Both the position numbers and the translations under genes were made by a program. Below, one piece after another: positions 45,419 through 54,079 of a stretch of 64,000 bases of DNA. The notes beneath the pieces were generated by a model. It was given only the letters and a program-made list of their open reading frames with translations, was not told the DNA's origin and made no database searches. Source of the DNA: Natronorubrum sediminis (GTDB taxonomy: Archaea > Halobacteriota > Halobacteria > Halobacteriales > Natrialbaceae); the NCBI RefSeq assembly GCF_900108095.1, contig NZ_FNWL01000002.1, forward strand, positions 1,206,691-1,270,690, given 5' to 3'. Positions within the stretch are counted from its first letter, which is position 1. Each line of letters begins with the position of its first letter.

Positions 45419-46444
45419 ATGAACCGGAGCAAAGGCTATCTGCTGGTGCTCGTCACCATCTTTGCGTACCTCTCGTGGCAACTCGTGACGCCGTTCTTAC
45501 AGTTCGTTCTCGCTGCCGTGCTCATCGCGTTCGTGCTCTACCCGCTACAGCGTCGACTCGAGAAACACGTGGGACCAACGATTTCGGCGTTCGTCTTGCT
45601 CCTGGTGGCGATTGCCGGTTTTATCGTTCCGTTCGTGCTCGTGGCCGCGATGATCGCCGACGACGCGGTCAGAATTCTCCAGAATGCCGACGCGGAGACG
45701 CTCCAACTGACGGAAATCGAGGACCGCATCGAAGAGCAGGTCGGACTCGACGTCGACATCGCTGATTCCGTGATGGACTCGGCTCAAGAGATCGGGACGA
45801 TTCTGCTCGAGCGCTCGACGGAGTGGTTCAGCATGCTCACGCACACGCTGATCGGCCTCGGACTTACGCTCTTTCTCATCTACTATCTGCTCAAGGACGG
45901 CGACAAACTGATGACGTGGCTCCGGGACAAGACGCCACTTCCCGAGGACGTACAGGACGACCTCTACGGCGAACTCAACGAAGTCATGTGGGCCGTTCTC
46001 GCCGGACACGTCCTGATCGCCATCATCGAGGGCGTCATCGCCGGATTGGGGCTGTTTGCGACCGGAATTCCCAACGCGGGCTTCTGGACGTTCGTCATGG
46101 TGGTCCTCTCGCTCGTCCCGCTGATCGGTGCGCCGCTGGTCTGGATTCCGGCGTCGATCTACCTCCTGATGATCGGCGAACCCATCCTCGCGCTCGCGCT
46201 GGCGATCTACAGCGCCATCGTCGTCGGCATTGCCGACGACTACCTCCGGCCCATCGTGGTCGATCGCTACGCCGAGATCAGTCCCGCCGTGATCATCCTC
46301 GGCGTCCTCGGCGGCATCTACGCGTTCGGCATCATGGGGCTCTTCTTCGGACCCGTGATCCTCGGCGCGTTCCTCGCGGTCGTCGACGTCATCGACGAGA
46401 ACTACGACCGACTCGGGGGCGATTCCGAACCGAGGGAGACGTGA
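45419..46444 (+). CDS. AI-2E family (UPF0118) transporter
   Basis: 341 residues from the ATG at 45419. About eight spans with a charged cytoplasmic block (DADAETLQLTEIEDRIEEQ-like region) after the first three. Signature stretches are GLGLTLFLIYYLLKDGDKL, LIAIIEGVIAGLGLF and PLIGAPLVWIPASIYLL. Family members include AI-2 exporters and Na+/H+ antiporters; in a haloarchaeon the latter is as likely. Starts upstream at 45341 and similar are not supported by a membrane-first layout. Confidence 0.9.
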   Translation: MNRSKGYLLVLVTIFAYLSWQLVTPFLQFVLAAVLIAFVLYPLQRRLEKHVGPTISAFVLLLVAIAGFIVPFVLVAAMIADDAVRILQNADAETLQLTEIEDRIEEQVGLDVDIADSVMDSAQEIGTILLERSTEWFSMLTHTLIGLGLTLFLIYYLLKDGDKLMTWLRDKTPLPEDVQDDLYGELNEVMWAVLAGHVLIAIIEGVIAGLGLFATGIPNAGFWTFVMVVLSLVPLIGAPLVWIPASIYLLMIGEPILALALAIYSAIVVGIADDYLRPIVVDRYAEISPAVIILGVLGGIYAFGIMGLFFGPVILGAFLAVVDVIDENYDRLGGDSEPRET

Positions 46445-46575
46445 TTCGTGACCGGTAGTCGAGGGTGCAATTCATTTCGACCTCGAAGGGATGATCGACG
46501 ATGAGACCAAGCTCGCCGAACAGTGAATAGCTGTCAGAATTCGATAATATAGTTTTGTGATGCTCACTGTATCGT

Positions 46576-47736
46576 GTGCTTTCCACCGTGACAGATATAG
46601 TACCAACAGTCGTTACAAACGCTGTGCGTCGACGTGACATACTCGGGACGATCTCCACGGCTGCGATTGTAAGTTCGGTGAGCGGGTGCACTCAATCGAC
46701 GGTCGAGGAGGGAACTCGTCTCATCGGCTCGTACCCCGGCGACGACGCCACCTCACCGGAACGCTATCGCCCCTTCGAGAAGTGGCTCGAGACGCGCTTC
46801 GGCGTGCTCACGCTCTACGTGAACGCGGACGACGACGAGCGTGTCCGCCAGAACTTCCTCTCGGGACTAACGGACGTCTGGCAGACGGGTCACGTCCCCA
46901 TGGTGACCTGGCTTTCTTACGTCGATTCGGAGTCGGAGACGCCGTCGACGATCACACGCCAGATCCGCGATGGTGAGTACGACGCTGTCCTCGAGTGGTG
47001 GGTGGACGAACTTTCGGCGTGGTTGGCGGCCGACGACCCAGTGATCGACGGGCCACGCCGACTCTATTTTAGGCCGTTTCCGGAAATGAACGGGGACTGG
47101 CTTCCCTGGAGCGTCCTCGAGGACGACGACGTCGAACCGTTCGTCGACGCGTGGCGCTACGTTCACGAGCGGTTGATGGACGCAGTCGATGCGGACGATC
47201 CACGTGAACGCGTCCAGTGGATCTGGAATCCGAACGCAACAGAACACACCGACGTTCCAACCGAAGCGAGTTATCCGGGTGAGGAGTACGTCGACTGGAT
47301 CGGAATCGACGGCTACAATTTCGGTGATAGTTCGATGGGAGACGGCTGGCAGTCGCCGGAGTCAGTTTTCGAACCGATGCGAACCAGGCTCGCCGATCTC
47401 AGCGATCGACCCGTATCGATCCCCGAATTTGGATCGACGTCCGTCAGAGACGGTGAGCACGACGTATCCGCCAAAGACGAGTGGATCGACGATGTCTTCG
47501 AGTACATCGAGGCGAACGATATCCGAATGGTATGTTGGTTCAACATCGACAAGGAAACCGACTGGGCGGTCTTCGGCGGTGCTCGCGGCACGGATACGTT
47601 CGAAGACGAACGCAGAGACGAACGTTATCGCGTCTACGATAGCTTTCGGGAACGGGTCCAGCGGGGTGACTACGTCGGCGGAAGCACCCAGACGCCCGGC
47701 GTCCTCTCGAGCAATCACTTCCAGGGCCGGTTTTGA
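46576..47736 (+). CDS. GH26-like glycoside hydrolase, Tat lipoprotein
   Basis: 386 residues from the GTG at 46576 (46588 and 46624 are also possible GTG starts; no ATG fits). The RRRDILG segment followed by a hydrophobic stretch and SVSGC is a twin-arginine lipoprotein signal. The barrel shows YFRPFPEMNGDW with E170 as acid/base and VSIPEFGS with E284 as nucleophile, the GH26 (beta-mannanase) pattern. It is probably lipid-anchored outside. It is convergent with the polysaccharide operon, 110 bases from its last stop. A GATAATATAG box is at about 46543-46552. Confidence 0.85.
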   Translation: MLSTVTDIVPTVVTNAVRRRDILGTISTAAIVSSVSGCTQSTVEEGTRLIGSYPGDDATSPERYRPFEKWLETRFGVLTLYVNADDDERVRQNFLSGLTDVWQTGHVPMVTWLSYVDSESETPSTITRQIRDGEYDAVLEWWVDELSAWLAADDPVIDGPRRLYFRPFPEMNGDWLPWSVLEDDDVEPFVDAWRYVHERLMDAVDADDPRERVQWIWNPNATEHTDVPTEASYPGEEYVDWIGIDGYNFGDSSMGDGWQSPESVFEPMRTRLADLSDRPVSIPEFGSTSVRDGEHDVSAKDEWIDDVFEYIEANDIRMVCWFNIDKETDWAVFGGARGTDTFEDERRDERYRVYDSFRERVQRGDYVGGSTQTPGVLSSNHFQGRF

Positions 47737-47846
47737 GTGACGACACGAGAGCTACCGCGATCACGGCGATACTCGATCAGGTCGCCCTCGAGTCAGTCAC
47801 GGAGGGAGACTCGTACTCTGAGATGTAAACCGACTCAGTGCACTCG

Positions 47847-49532
47847 TTATTCGGTTTCGTTGTTCTCGAGTGAAAACCGATAGGTGTCAATCTCGCCGTG
47901 CTCGTAGTACTCGTACTCCGCCGCTGCGGCCTCGAGGTCGGTGATCCATTCGTCCTCGTGTTCGTACGCCTGCGGGGCGACGACCCAAAATTGGGTTCCG
48001 TCACCGGGTGTCTCAGCGAGTGCAGTTTCAGTCTCATTGATCGTCTCCTCCGGCGAAACGAACGGATCCTGTGAATCACCGACTGCAGCGTCGGGCGGAT
48101 CCAGCACGGTTTCGGGCGGCCGATCCGTATAGGCGACGAGCGCGTCTGCAGTATACCCCGGCGTGACGAAAATTGGTTCGTCCGGACTCGCGTCGACCGT
48201 CGCTGCCGTTCCCGGCCAATCTTCCTGCGTCTCCGCACCGACGTAGACGCCCGCGGAAGCGACTAATCCGACGAGCAGGAGTGTTACGAGAAGCCAGCGG
48301 AGTGAACGCCGGTCGATCCGAGTCACTCCGTGTGCGGCGACCAACGCGAGACCGCCGAGCGAGACGAACGCGTACTCGAGGTGAAAGACCGGTACGAAGA
48401 CGTGCGAAATGACGTACGGAGCCAAAATCGGGACGAAAGCCCAACACAGGACGACGTACTCGCGTTGAAGGTAGGTTCTGACGACAGTGTCGTCGGCGTT
48501 CGCGTCGCCTGAACGAACGATTCGCTTCGTCACGATTGTACGGTCGTCGTCGGGTTCCTCTGCGGTGAACGGTGCGTTTTGGTGCCACTCGCGGACGTTT
48601 TCCGGCGTGTAGGTGATGAACGAGTACGCCCCGAGCACCACGAGACAGCCGAGGACGACGATAGAAAGGGTGTGGCTGACCGGATCGTGAACGGCGAATG
48701 GGTAGGTCGCAAGCCTCCCGGCGTACACGAGGAGCGTCTGAGCGAACTGGCCCAACGTTGGCGGCGCGAACCACGAGAACGGTTCGGTGTTCCCCAGACG
48801 AACGTGCCAAACGAACGTTCCGAGCCACGGGAGCGATCCAACGACGATCAGCGCCTGCGCTGTGAGCCACGCTCGACCCGGGATTCGATCTGGCCACCCT
48901 CGAGGGAGTATCCATCGAACGACGAGGACGTTGTGCGCGAGGATGACGAACACTCCGGTGACGTGAGTACAGACGAGCAACACGCACGAGAGTACGTATC
49001 CGGCCCACACGGTCCGCGAGCGATCCCCGGATAACAATCGCGCAAAGAAATAGAACGAGAGTGTACTACAGAGAAACAACAACGCGAGGAAACGGGCTTC
49101 CCGCGAGTACTGAATGTGGAGTGGTGAGAGCGCGAGAACGAGAGCAGCGAGAACGCCGACGCGTCGGTCGAACAGCACACGTCCGGTCGCGTACAGGAGG
49201 TAGACCGAGGCAACCCCACAGAGAACCGAGAACGACCTGGCGAGGAAGGTTGTCGAACCGACGAGTCCGAGCCACCCCTGTACGAGCATGATATGCAGCG
49301 GCGATTCGGGGACGTTGCCCGCGACAATCGCTTCGATCGTACTCGAGGGGTTGGGTGTCCATCCCTCGAGGGCTGCGATTTCGTCCAACCAGAGGCCGTC
49401 CGTCGTCAGTCCGTGAAACCGGATGACGCCGGCGAGGAGCAAGACGATGGCCATCGATAACTGCGGCCAATACGCGACGAGAACGTCCGACACACGCGAA
49501 CGCGACAGCACAATGGAAGAATCGACTGCCAT
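47847..49532 (-). CDS. GT39/ArnT-like membrane glycosyltransferase
   Basis: 561 residues. About ten to twelve spans. The catalytic first-loop acidic pair is D50-E51 in GLWLDEIAAL, as in GT39/GT83 polyprenyl-sugar enzymes. The last 110 residues (after about 450) are a soluble beta-alpha part with a GYTADALVAYTD segment. It uses a lipid-linked sugar to decorate a polymer or protein outside. Last gene of a three-gene unit: its ATG overlaps the TAA of the GT2 gene by one base (TAATG). Confidence 0.9.
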   Translation of the reverse strand: MAVDSSIVLSRSRVSDVLVAYWPQLSMAIVLLLAGVIRFHGLTTDGLWLDEIAALEGWTPNPSSTIEAIVAGNVPESPLHIMLVQGWLGLVGSTTFLARSFSVLCGVASVYLLYATGRVLFDRRVGVLAALVLALSPLHIQYSREARFLALLFLCSTLSFYFFARLLSGDRSRTVWAGYVLSCVLLVCTHVTGVFVILAHNVLVVRWILPRGWPDRIPGRAWLTAQALIVVGSLPWLGTFVWHVRLGNTEPFSWFAPPTLGQFAQTLLVYAGRLATYPFAVHDPVSHTLSIVVLGCLVVLGAYSFITYTPENVREWHQNAPFTAEEPDDDRTIVTKRIVRSGDANADDTVVRTYLQREYVVLCWAFVPILAPYVISHVFVPVFHLEYAFVSLGGLALVAAHGVTRIDRRSLRWLLVTLLLVGLVASAGVYVGAETQEDWPGTAATVDASPDEPIFVTPGYTADALVAYTDRPPETVLDPPDAAVGDSQDPFVSPEETINETETALAETPGDGTQFWVVAPQAYEHEDEWITDLEAAAAEYEYYEHGEIDTYRFSLENNETE

Positions 49533-51040
49533 TATTCGGTGGCTGAGTCGTCGGCTTCTCGTTGATCAATTCGCTGTGCGTGCGTCCAGTCGAGGTCCCG
49601 ATCGGAGACGACGTCGAACAGACACTTGAGGTTCAACGCATCGTGAAAGTGCTTGTATCCGATAACGAAAAGAGGCGCGTAGATGATCAACCGCCAGTCC
49701 TCGCCCTCGATGAGAATGCCGAGCGCTGCGATGAGGACGATGATGCTCGTAAAGAAGACGAACAGTGCGAGCACCTGAACGACCTGTCCGACCAGGAGCA
49801 ACCAGGCGATGAACCCAAGTATAATCCAGGTGGCGACAGGCAAGAAGAACAACTCGACCAACCGAAATGGAACCGCAAGTCGATGAAGGAGCCCGTAGGA
49901 GGAGTCGACGACCACCCGAATGTGCTTGAACAAGGTCATGTAGTTACCGCGATACCACCGGAGTCGCTGGTTGTAAAGCGACGTCCAGGTGTCCGGAGCC
50001 TCGGTATAGACGCGGGCATCGCTAACGGAAACGCGATACCCTGAGCGGAGTATTTTCATCGTCACGTCAAAGTCCTCGGTTAGCGTCTCCGGATCGTACG
50101 CGAAGACGCCCTCAATCGCCTCGCGGCGATACGCGCCGAGACACCCTGGAACGATCAGAACGATGCCGAAGTAATCGAGCATTCGACGGTAGATGTTGAC
50201 CCCGATGGTGTACTCGAGTTGCTGACAGCGCGTGATCAACGAGTTGCGGTTCCAAATCGTCACGTTACTCGCGACGGCACCAATTTCTGGATTCGACGCG
50301 AACGGCGCGACGATCTGTTTGAGGGCGTCGGTTGCGACGATGCTGTCCGCATCGGCCGTGACGATAACCTCCCCTTCGGCGAACAGTAGTCCGTAGTTGA
50401 GAGCGGAGTACTTGCCGCCGTTTTCTTTCGTCACGACGCGAACTCCGTCGGATTCGAACGAACGTGCTTCCTCGGCCGTTTCGTCCGTACTTCCGTCGTC
50501 GATAACGATGATCTCCAATTGTTCTTCCGGGTAGCGCGCCTCGAGTAACGACGCGACCGTTCGACCGACGTAGCCGGCCTCGTTGTACGCCGGAACGAGA
50601 ACGGTGATCGACGGAAACGGTGGTGACGGAGTGAACTTCGCGTGATCGACCTGATCGTGATAGAGTGCGATGAGGGCAATGAACCAGTAGTACACGAAGA
50701 TGAGTGCAATCGCGAAGAGGTGAACGAACTGGATGGGAGTTGGATAGACCCAGCCAATCGTGACGACGCCGATCGCATAACCGCACAGAACGACCACCAG
50801 TGCCCCGACACCGAAGACATCTCGGTACCACGGTCTGTACATAACCACGTAGTACGACCACCCGACGTAACAGGCCATGATCAGTCCGAATCCAGCGACC
50901 GCGTACACCGAGCCATCGTCCATTACGCCGGCGAGCAACCAGAACGGAAGCAACGCCGAGAGAAACAACGCGACCGAGAGCCACCTGACTGACCGAAGTA
51001 TCGACCAAAGTCGGAAGCCGACGGTTTGAGGGGATTTCAT
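49532..51040 (-). CDS. Processive GT2 polysaccharide synthase (PgaC/IcaA-like)
   Basis: 502 residues. Four N-terminal spans, a GT-A domain (about 140-370) and three C-terminal spans. Motifs: DDGS at 181-184, DAD at 230-232, TEDFD at 321-325 and QRLRW at 358-362, the D,D,D,QxxRW set of processive beta-glycan synthases. IcaA/PgaC make poly-N-acetylglucosamine; cellulose- and hyaluronan-synthase-like alternatives exist. Overlaps by one base with both neighbours (deacetylase upstream, GT39 downstream), so translation is probably coupled. Confidence 0.93.
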   Translation of the reverse strand: MKSPQTVGFRLWSILRSVRWLSVALFLSALLPFWLLAGVMDDGSVYAVAGFGLIMACYVGWSYYVVMYRPWYRDVFGVGALVVVLCGYAIGVVTIGWVYPTPIQFVHLFAIALIFVYYWFIALIALYHDQVDHAKFTPSPPFPSITVLVPAYNEAGYVGRTVASLLEARYPEEQLEIIVIDDGSTDETAEEARSFESDGVRVVTKENGGKYSALNYGLLFAEGEVIVTADADSIVATDALKQIVAPFASNPEIGAVASNVTIWNRNSLITRCQQLEYTIGVNIYRRMLDYFGIVLIVPGCLGAYRREAIEGVFAYDPETLTEDFDVTMKILRSGYRVSVSDARVYTEAPDTWTSLYNQRLRWYRGNYMTLFKHIRVVVDSSYGLLHRLAVPFRLVELFFLPVATWIILGFIAWLLLVGQVVQVLALFVFFTSIIVLIAALGILIEGEDWRLIIYAPLFVIGYKHFHDALNLKCLFDVVSDRDLDWTHAQRIDQREADDSATE

Positions 51041-52413
51041 TAGAACAGCACGCTCCGGATTTCAGTCCACGGGTTCGGTGTGATCGACTGTGAGGAGTCA
51101 TCGTCCGCAGTTTCGCTCACAGTTTCTTCGATCGGTTCGAGAACCCGCCATCCGTCGTCCGTTTCTTCGATATCACCCGACTCGAGGCCATCACCGAACT
51201 GTTCGAGCGTCATGAACGTGACGTCGTCTGTCGCGTTCATGTGCTCGATAAGCGATCGCAACATCTCGAGTTGGTCCTCGCTCGTGAAGTACTGGTAGTG
51301 AAGCATTTGGACGTACGGTTCGTTGTCTTCGACGGCCTCGTCGAACGAATCTGTCAGCGTCTCGAGGTCGTGGAAGGGGACCTCGTCGGAGTCGTTATCC
51401 GCGTTCGACCAGTCCTCGAACGCCTGCGTCTCTGGCACGTGTGTGATACCGTCCTTCACAAACGGCGCTTCCTCCTTGTAGTACGCTGACGTGAACCACT
51501 CTCCCCCAGAGACGATCGGATACCCCTCCTCGACGAGGACTTCCACCGTGTTGTCATCGTACGTGTTCATTGGCGGAATGAACGTCTGAGAGGGTCTATC
51601 GACGCAGTCGTGCATGATCTCCTCACCAGCGACGAGCCATTCGTGTTGGGTCGTGATCGAGACGTTCCCGAACTCACTTCCGTTGTAAAAATCGGTCTGT
51701 TCTTCGTGTGTATATCCGTGAATCGCCATCTCGAATTGGTCGGGATACTCGGACTCGAGTGAGCGGAGGTACGAGCAGGTTTCGTCGTCGTCGGTAATCG
51801 CGTTCTCACCGGCTACCTTTGGGATGATCCCGAGCGTAACGGGAACTTCCTCGTCGATGAACACCTGGTCGACGGCTCGCATCTCTTCTTGGTTGTACCA
51901 CGGCTGAATGTCGTCGTTCCTGAAGATGACGATCGTCTCGTGTGTTTCCCACGACCGATCGACTGATTGGTGGTCGCTCGATTCCGAATCGAGTATCGTG
52001 CTGACCGAGACGGTGCCAGCGATTCCAGCCAGCAGGATGGCGATGACCAGCGCCGAGACCATCAGTTGCTGTCCGCGCTCCGTGTTCGGTCGATACCGAT
52101 CCGGGATCCAAGACAGTTCACCACCGGGCGTCGGCGTCGGTAGATCCGGAAACTGAATCCGTCTATTCGTAGCCGGTGTTTCCTCCGTTTCTCCCTCGAG
52201 TTCGAACCGCCGTCCGCACTCGAGACACCGGCATACGGAATTGACCGCGTTCAGGTCTCCAAGCGGTTCAGCGTGGCCACACTTCGGACACTCTCCCTCT
52301 TCGAAAACCGTTATCGGTCCAACGTGCCCACAGTCGTGTTCAACGATTCGTTCAGTAGTTAGCCTGAGAGAACCACACCGTTGGCATCCCTCATTCGGAC
52401 CACCAGTCATCAC
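51040..52413 (-). CDS. DUF2334-like polysaccharide deacetylase with N-terminal zinc-ribbon head
   Basis: 457 residues. CQRC (10-13), C28, CPKC (42-45) and CRCLEC (61-66) form cytosolic zinc-ribbon-like knuckles before a single span (about 117-140). The exterior half is a deacetylase barrel: IFRNDDIQPW with D167-D168, TLGIIPKVAG, and HGYTH with H232 and H236 as the metal set. Family enzymes remove N-acetyl from surface polymers. First gene of the operon; the ATG is about 27 bases after a TGATTACAAAAC box. The ribbons facing the cytosol are unusual for an exported enzyme. Confidence 0.88.
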   Translation of the reverse strand: MMTGGPNEGCQRCGSLRLTTERIVEHDCGHVGPITVFEEGECPKCGHAEPLGDLNAVNSVCRCLECGRRFELEGETEETPATNRRIQFPDLPTPTPGGELSWIPDRYRPNTERGQQLMVSALVIAILLAGIAGTVSVSTILDSESSDHQSVDRSWETHETIVIFRNDDIQPWYNQEEMRAVDQVFIDEEVPVTLGIIPKVAGENAITDDDETCSYLRSLESEYPDQFEMAIHGYTHEEQTDFYNGSEFGNVSITTQHEWLVAGEEIMHDCVDRPSQTFIPPMNTYDDNTVEVLVEEGYPIVSGGEWFTSAYYKEEAPFVKDGITHVPETQAFEDWSNADNDSDEVPFHDLETLTDSFDEAVEDNEPYVQMLHYQYFTSEDQLEMLRSLIEHMNATDDVTFMTLEQFGDGLESGDIEETDDGWRVLEPIEETVSETADDDSSQSITPNPWTEIRSVLF

Positions 52414-52805
52414 AATGTCAATACCCAGATCCGGGTTTTGTAATCACCTACATACAACCTGGTAATTCTGCTTTTTTCTCTCATATTTGTAATTGGGGTA
52501 AAAACACAGCATAGGAGCCTAGAATCGTTCGGTTTGATCTCACCGATTTTCGATACAACTCCCAATATGAAATATATAAATCACATTCTGCCATAAGGTT
52601 CTCGACGCTAGACCATTTATTTACATATCCTAGATAGATCATCTAGCTGTATTTCGTTTGGACGATTATCAGGCGACTGAGAGAGATGAAGTCGAATTCC
52701 TTCAGCAAGAATACACGAGTTGCTCCGAGGAGCCACCCCGGGGTGAGGCGAGTGAAGCGATTCGCCGCGCTTTTGGCCTGTGAGGTCGGATACTCTCTCA
52801 CGCGA
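52414..52805. other. AT-rich intergenic region upstream of the polysaccharide operon
   Basis: 392 bases, markedly AT-richer than the window (runs such as GAAATATATAAATCA and CATTTATTTACATATCC). It holds the operon promoter on the minus strand (about 52433-52445) and, at the right, the plus-strand promoter GCTTTTGGCC for the MiaB-like gene. No gene is seen. The low GC suggests insertion or relaxed composition around a transferred block. Confidence 0.65.
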
Positions 52806-54059
52806 ATGGCCCGGTATCACATCGAAACCTACGGCTGTACGTCCAATCGCGGCGAGAGTCGCGAAATCGAGCGACGGCTCCGTGACGCGGGCCATCACCA
52901 GGTCGAGGGGCCAAGCGAGGCCGACGTCGCTATTTTGAACACCTGTACGGTCGTCGAGAAGACCGAGCGAAACATGCTCCGCCGGGCCGAGGAGTTAGCC
53001 GACGAAACCGCCGATCTGTTCATCACGGGCTGTATGGCCCTCGCACAGGGCGAGGAGTTCGCGAAGGCGGAAGTCGACGGCCAGGTGCTCCACTGGGACG
53101 AAGTCCCCGAGGCCGTCACCAACGGCGAGTGTCCGACGACGACCCCCGACGCCGAACCCATTCTGGACGGCGTCGTCGGCATCCTCCCCATCGCTCGAGG
53201 CTGTATGTCTGATTGCTCGTACTGCATCACGAAACACGCCACGGGCAAAATCGACTCCCCCTCCATCGAGGAGAACGTCGAAAAAGCCCGCGCGCTGATC
53301 CACGCCGGCGCGAAGGAGATCCGAATCACGGGCCAGGACACCGGCGTCTACGGCTGGGACGAGGGCGAACGCAAACTCCACCGCCTGCTCGAGCGAATCT
53401 GTGAGATCGAGGGCGACTTCCGCATCCGCGTCGGCATGGCCAATCCGAAGGGCGTCCACGGCATCCGCGAGGAACTCGCTTCGGTCTTCGCCGAAAACGA
53501 CGAACTCTACAACTTCCTGCACGCCCCCGTCCAATCCGGGTCGGACGACGTACTCGGCGACATGCGTCGTCAACACCAGGTCTCCGAGTATCTCGAGGTC
53601 ATCGAGACGTTCGACGACGCACTCCCATACTGGACGCTCTCGACGGACTTCATCGTCGGGTTTCCGACCGAAACGGACCACGATCACGCCCAGTCGATGG
53701 CCTTGCTCCGCGAGACGCGCCCGGAGAAGGTCAACGTCACCCGCTTCTCGAAGCGGCCGGGGACCGACGCCGCCCAGATGAAGGGACTCGGCGGGACGAT
53801 CAAGAAGGAACGCTCGAAGGAGATGAGCGCCGCCAAGCGCGACATCGTGGGTTCGGCCTACGAGGACATGGTCGGCGATACGCGCACGGACTGTCTGGTC
53901 GTCGAAGAGGGCACCGCAGACTCCGTCAAATGTCGCGACGCGGCCTATCGGCAGCTCATCGTCCAGCACGCGAGCGAGTACGGCCTCGAGCCCGGCGATT
54001 TCGTCGACCTCGAGGTGACGGCCCACGAGACGATGTACGCGTTCGGCAAGCCGATCTGA
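52806..54059 (+). CDS. Archaeal MiaB-like tRNA methylthiotransferase (t6A to ms2t6A)
   Basis: 417 residues from the ATG at 52806. The N-terminal UPF0004 domain has C11, C47 and C76; the radical-SAM cluster is C133, C137 and C140 (CMSDCSYC); a TRAM-like C-terminal domain ends with EVTAHETMYAFG. This is the CDKAL1/MtaB-type enzyme that adds a methylthio group to t6A37 of tRNAs, cytosolic. The start at 52806 is chosen because the preceding 40 residues of the open frame have no domain match and a GCTTTTGGCC box is about 27 bases upstream. Confidence 0.93.
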   Translation: MARYHIETYGCTSNRGESREIERRLRDAGHHQVEGPSEADVAILNTCTVVEKTERNMLRRAEELADETADLFITGCMALAQGEEFAKAEVDGQVLHWDEVPEAVTNGECPTTTPDAEPILDGVVGILPIARGCMSDCSYCITKHATGKIDSPSIEENVEKARALIHAGAKEIRITGQDTGVYGWDEGERKLHRLLERICEIEGDFRIRVGMANPKGVHGIREELASVFAENDELYNFLHAPVQSGSDDVLGDMRRQHQVSEYLEVIETFDDALPYWTLSTDFIVGFPTETDHDHAQSMALLRETRPEKVNVTRFSKRPGTDAAQMKGLGGTIKKERSKEMSAAKRDIVGSAYEDMVGDTRTDCLVVEEGTADSVKCRDAAYRQLIVQHASEYGLEPGDFVDLEVTAHETMYAFGKPI

Positions 54060-54079
54060 ATCGCGTCGCGAAAACGCTC

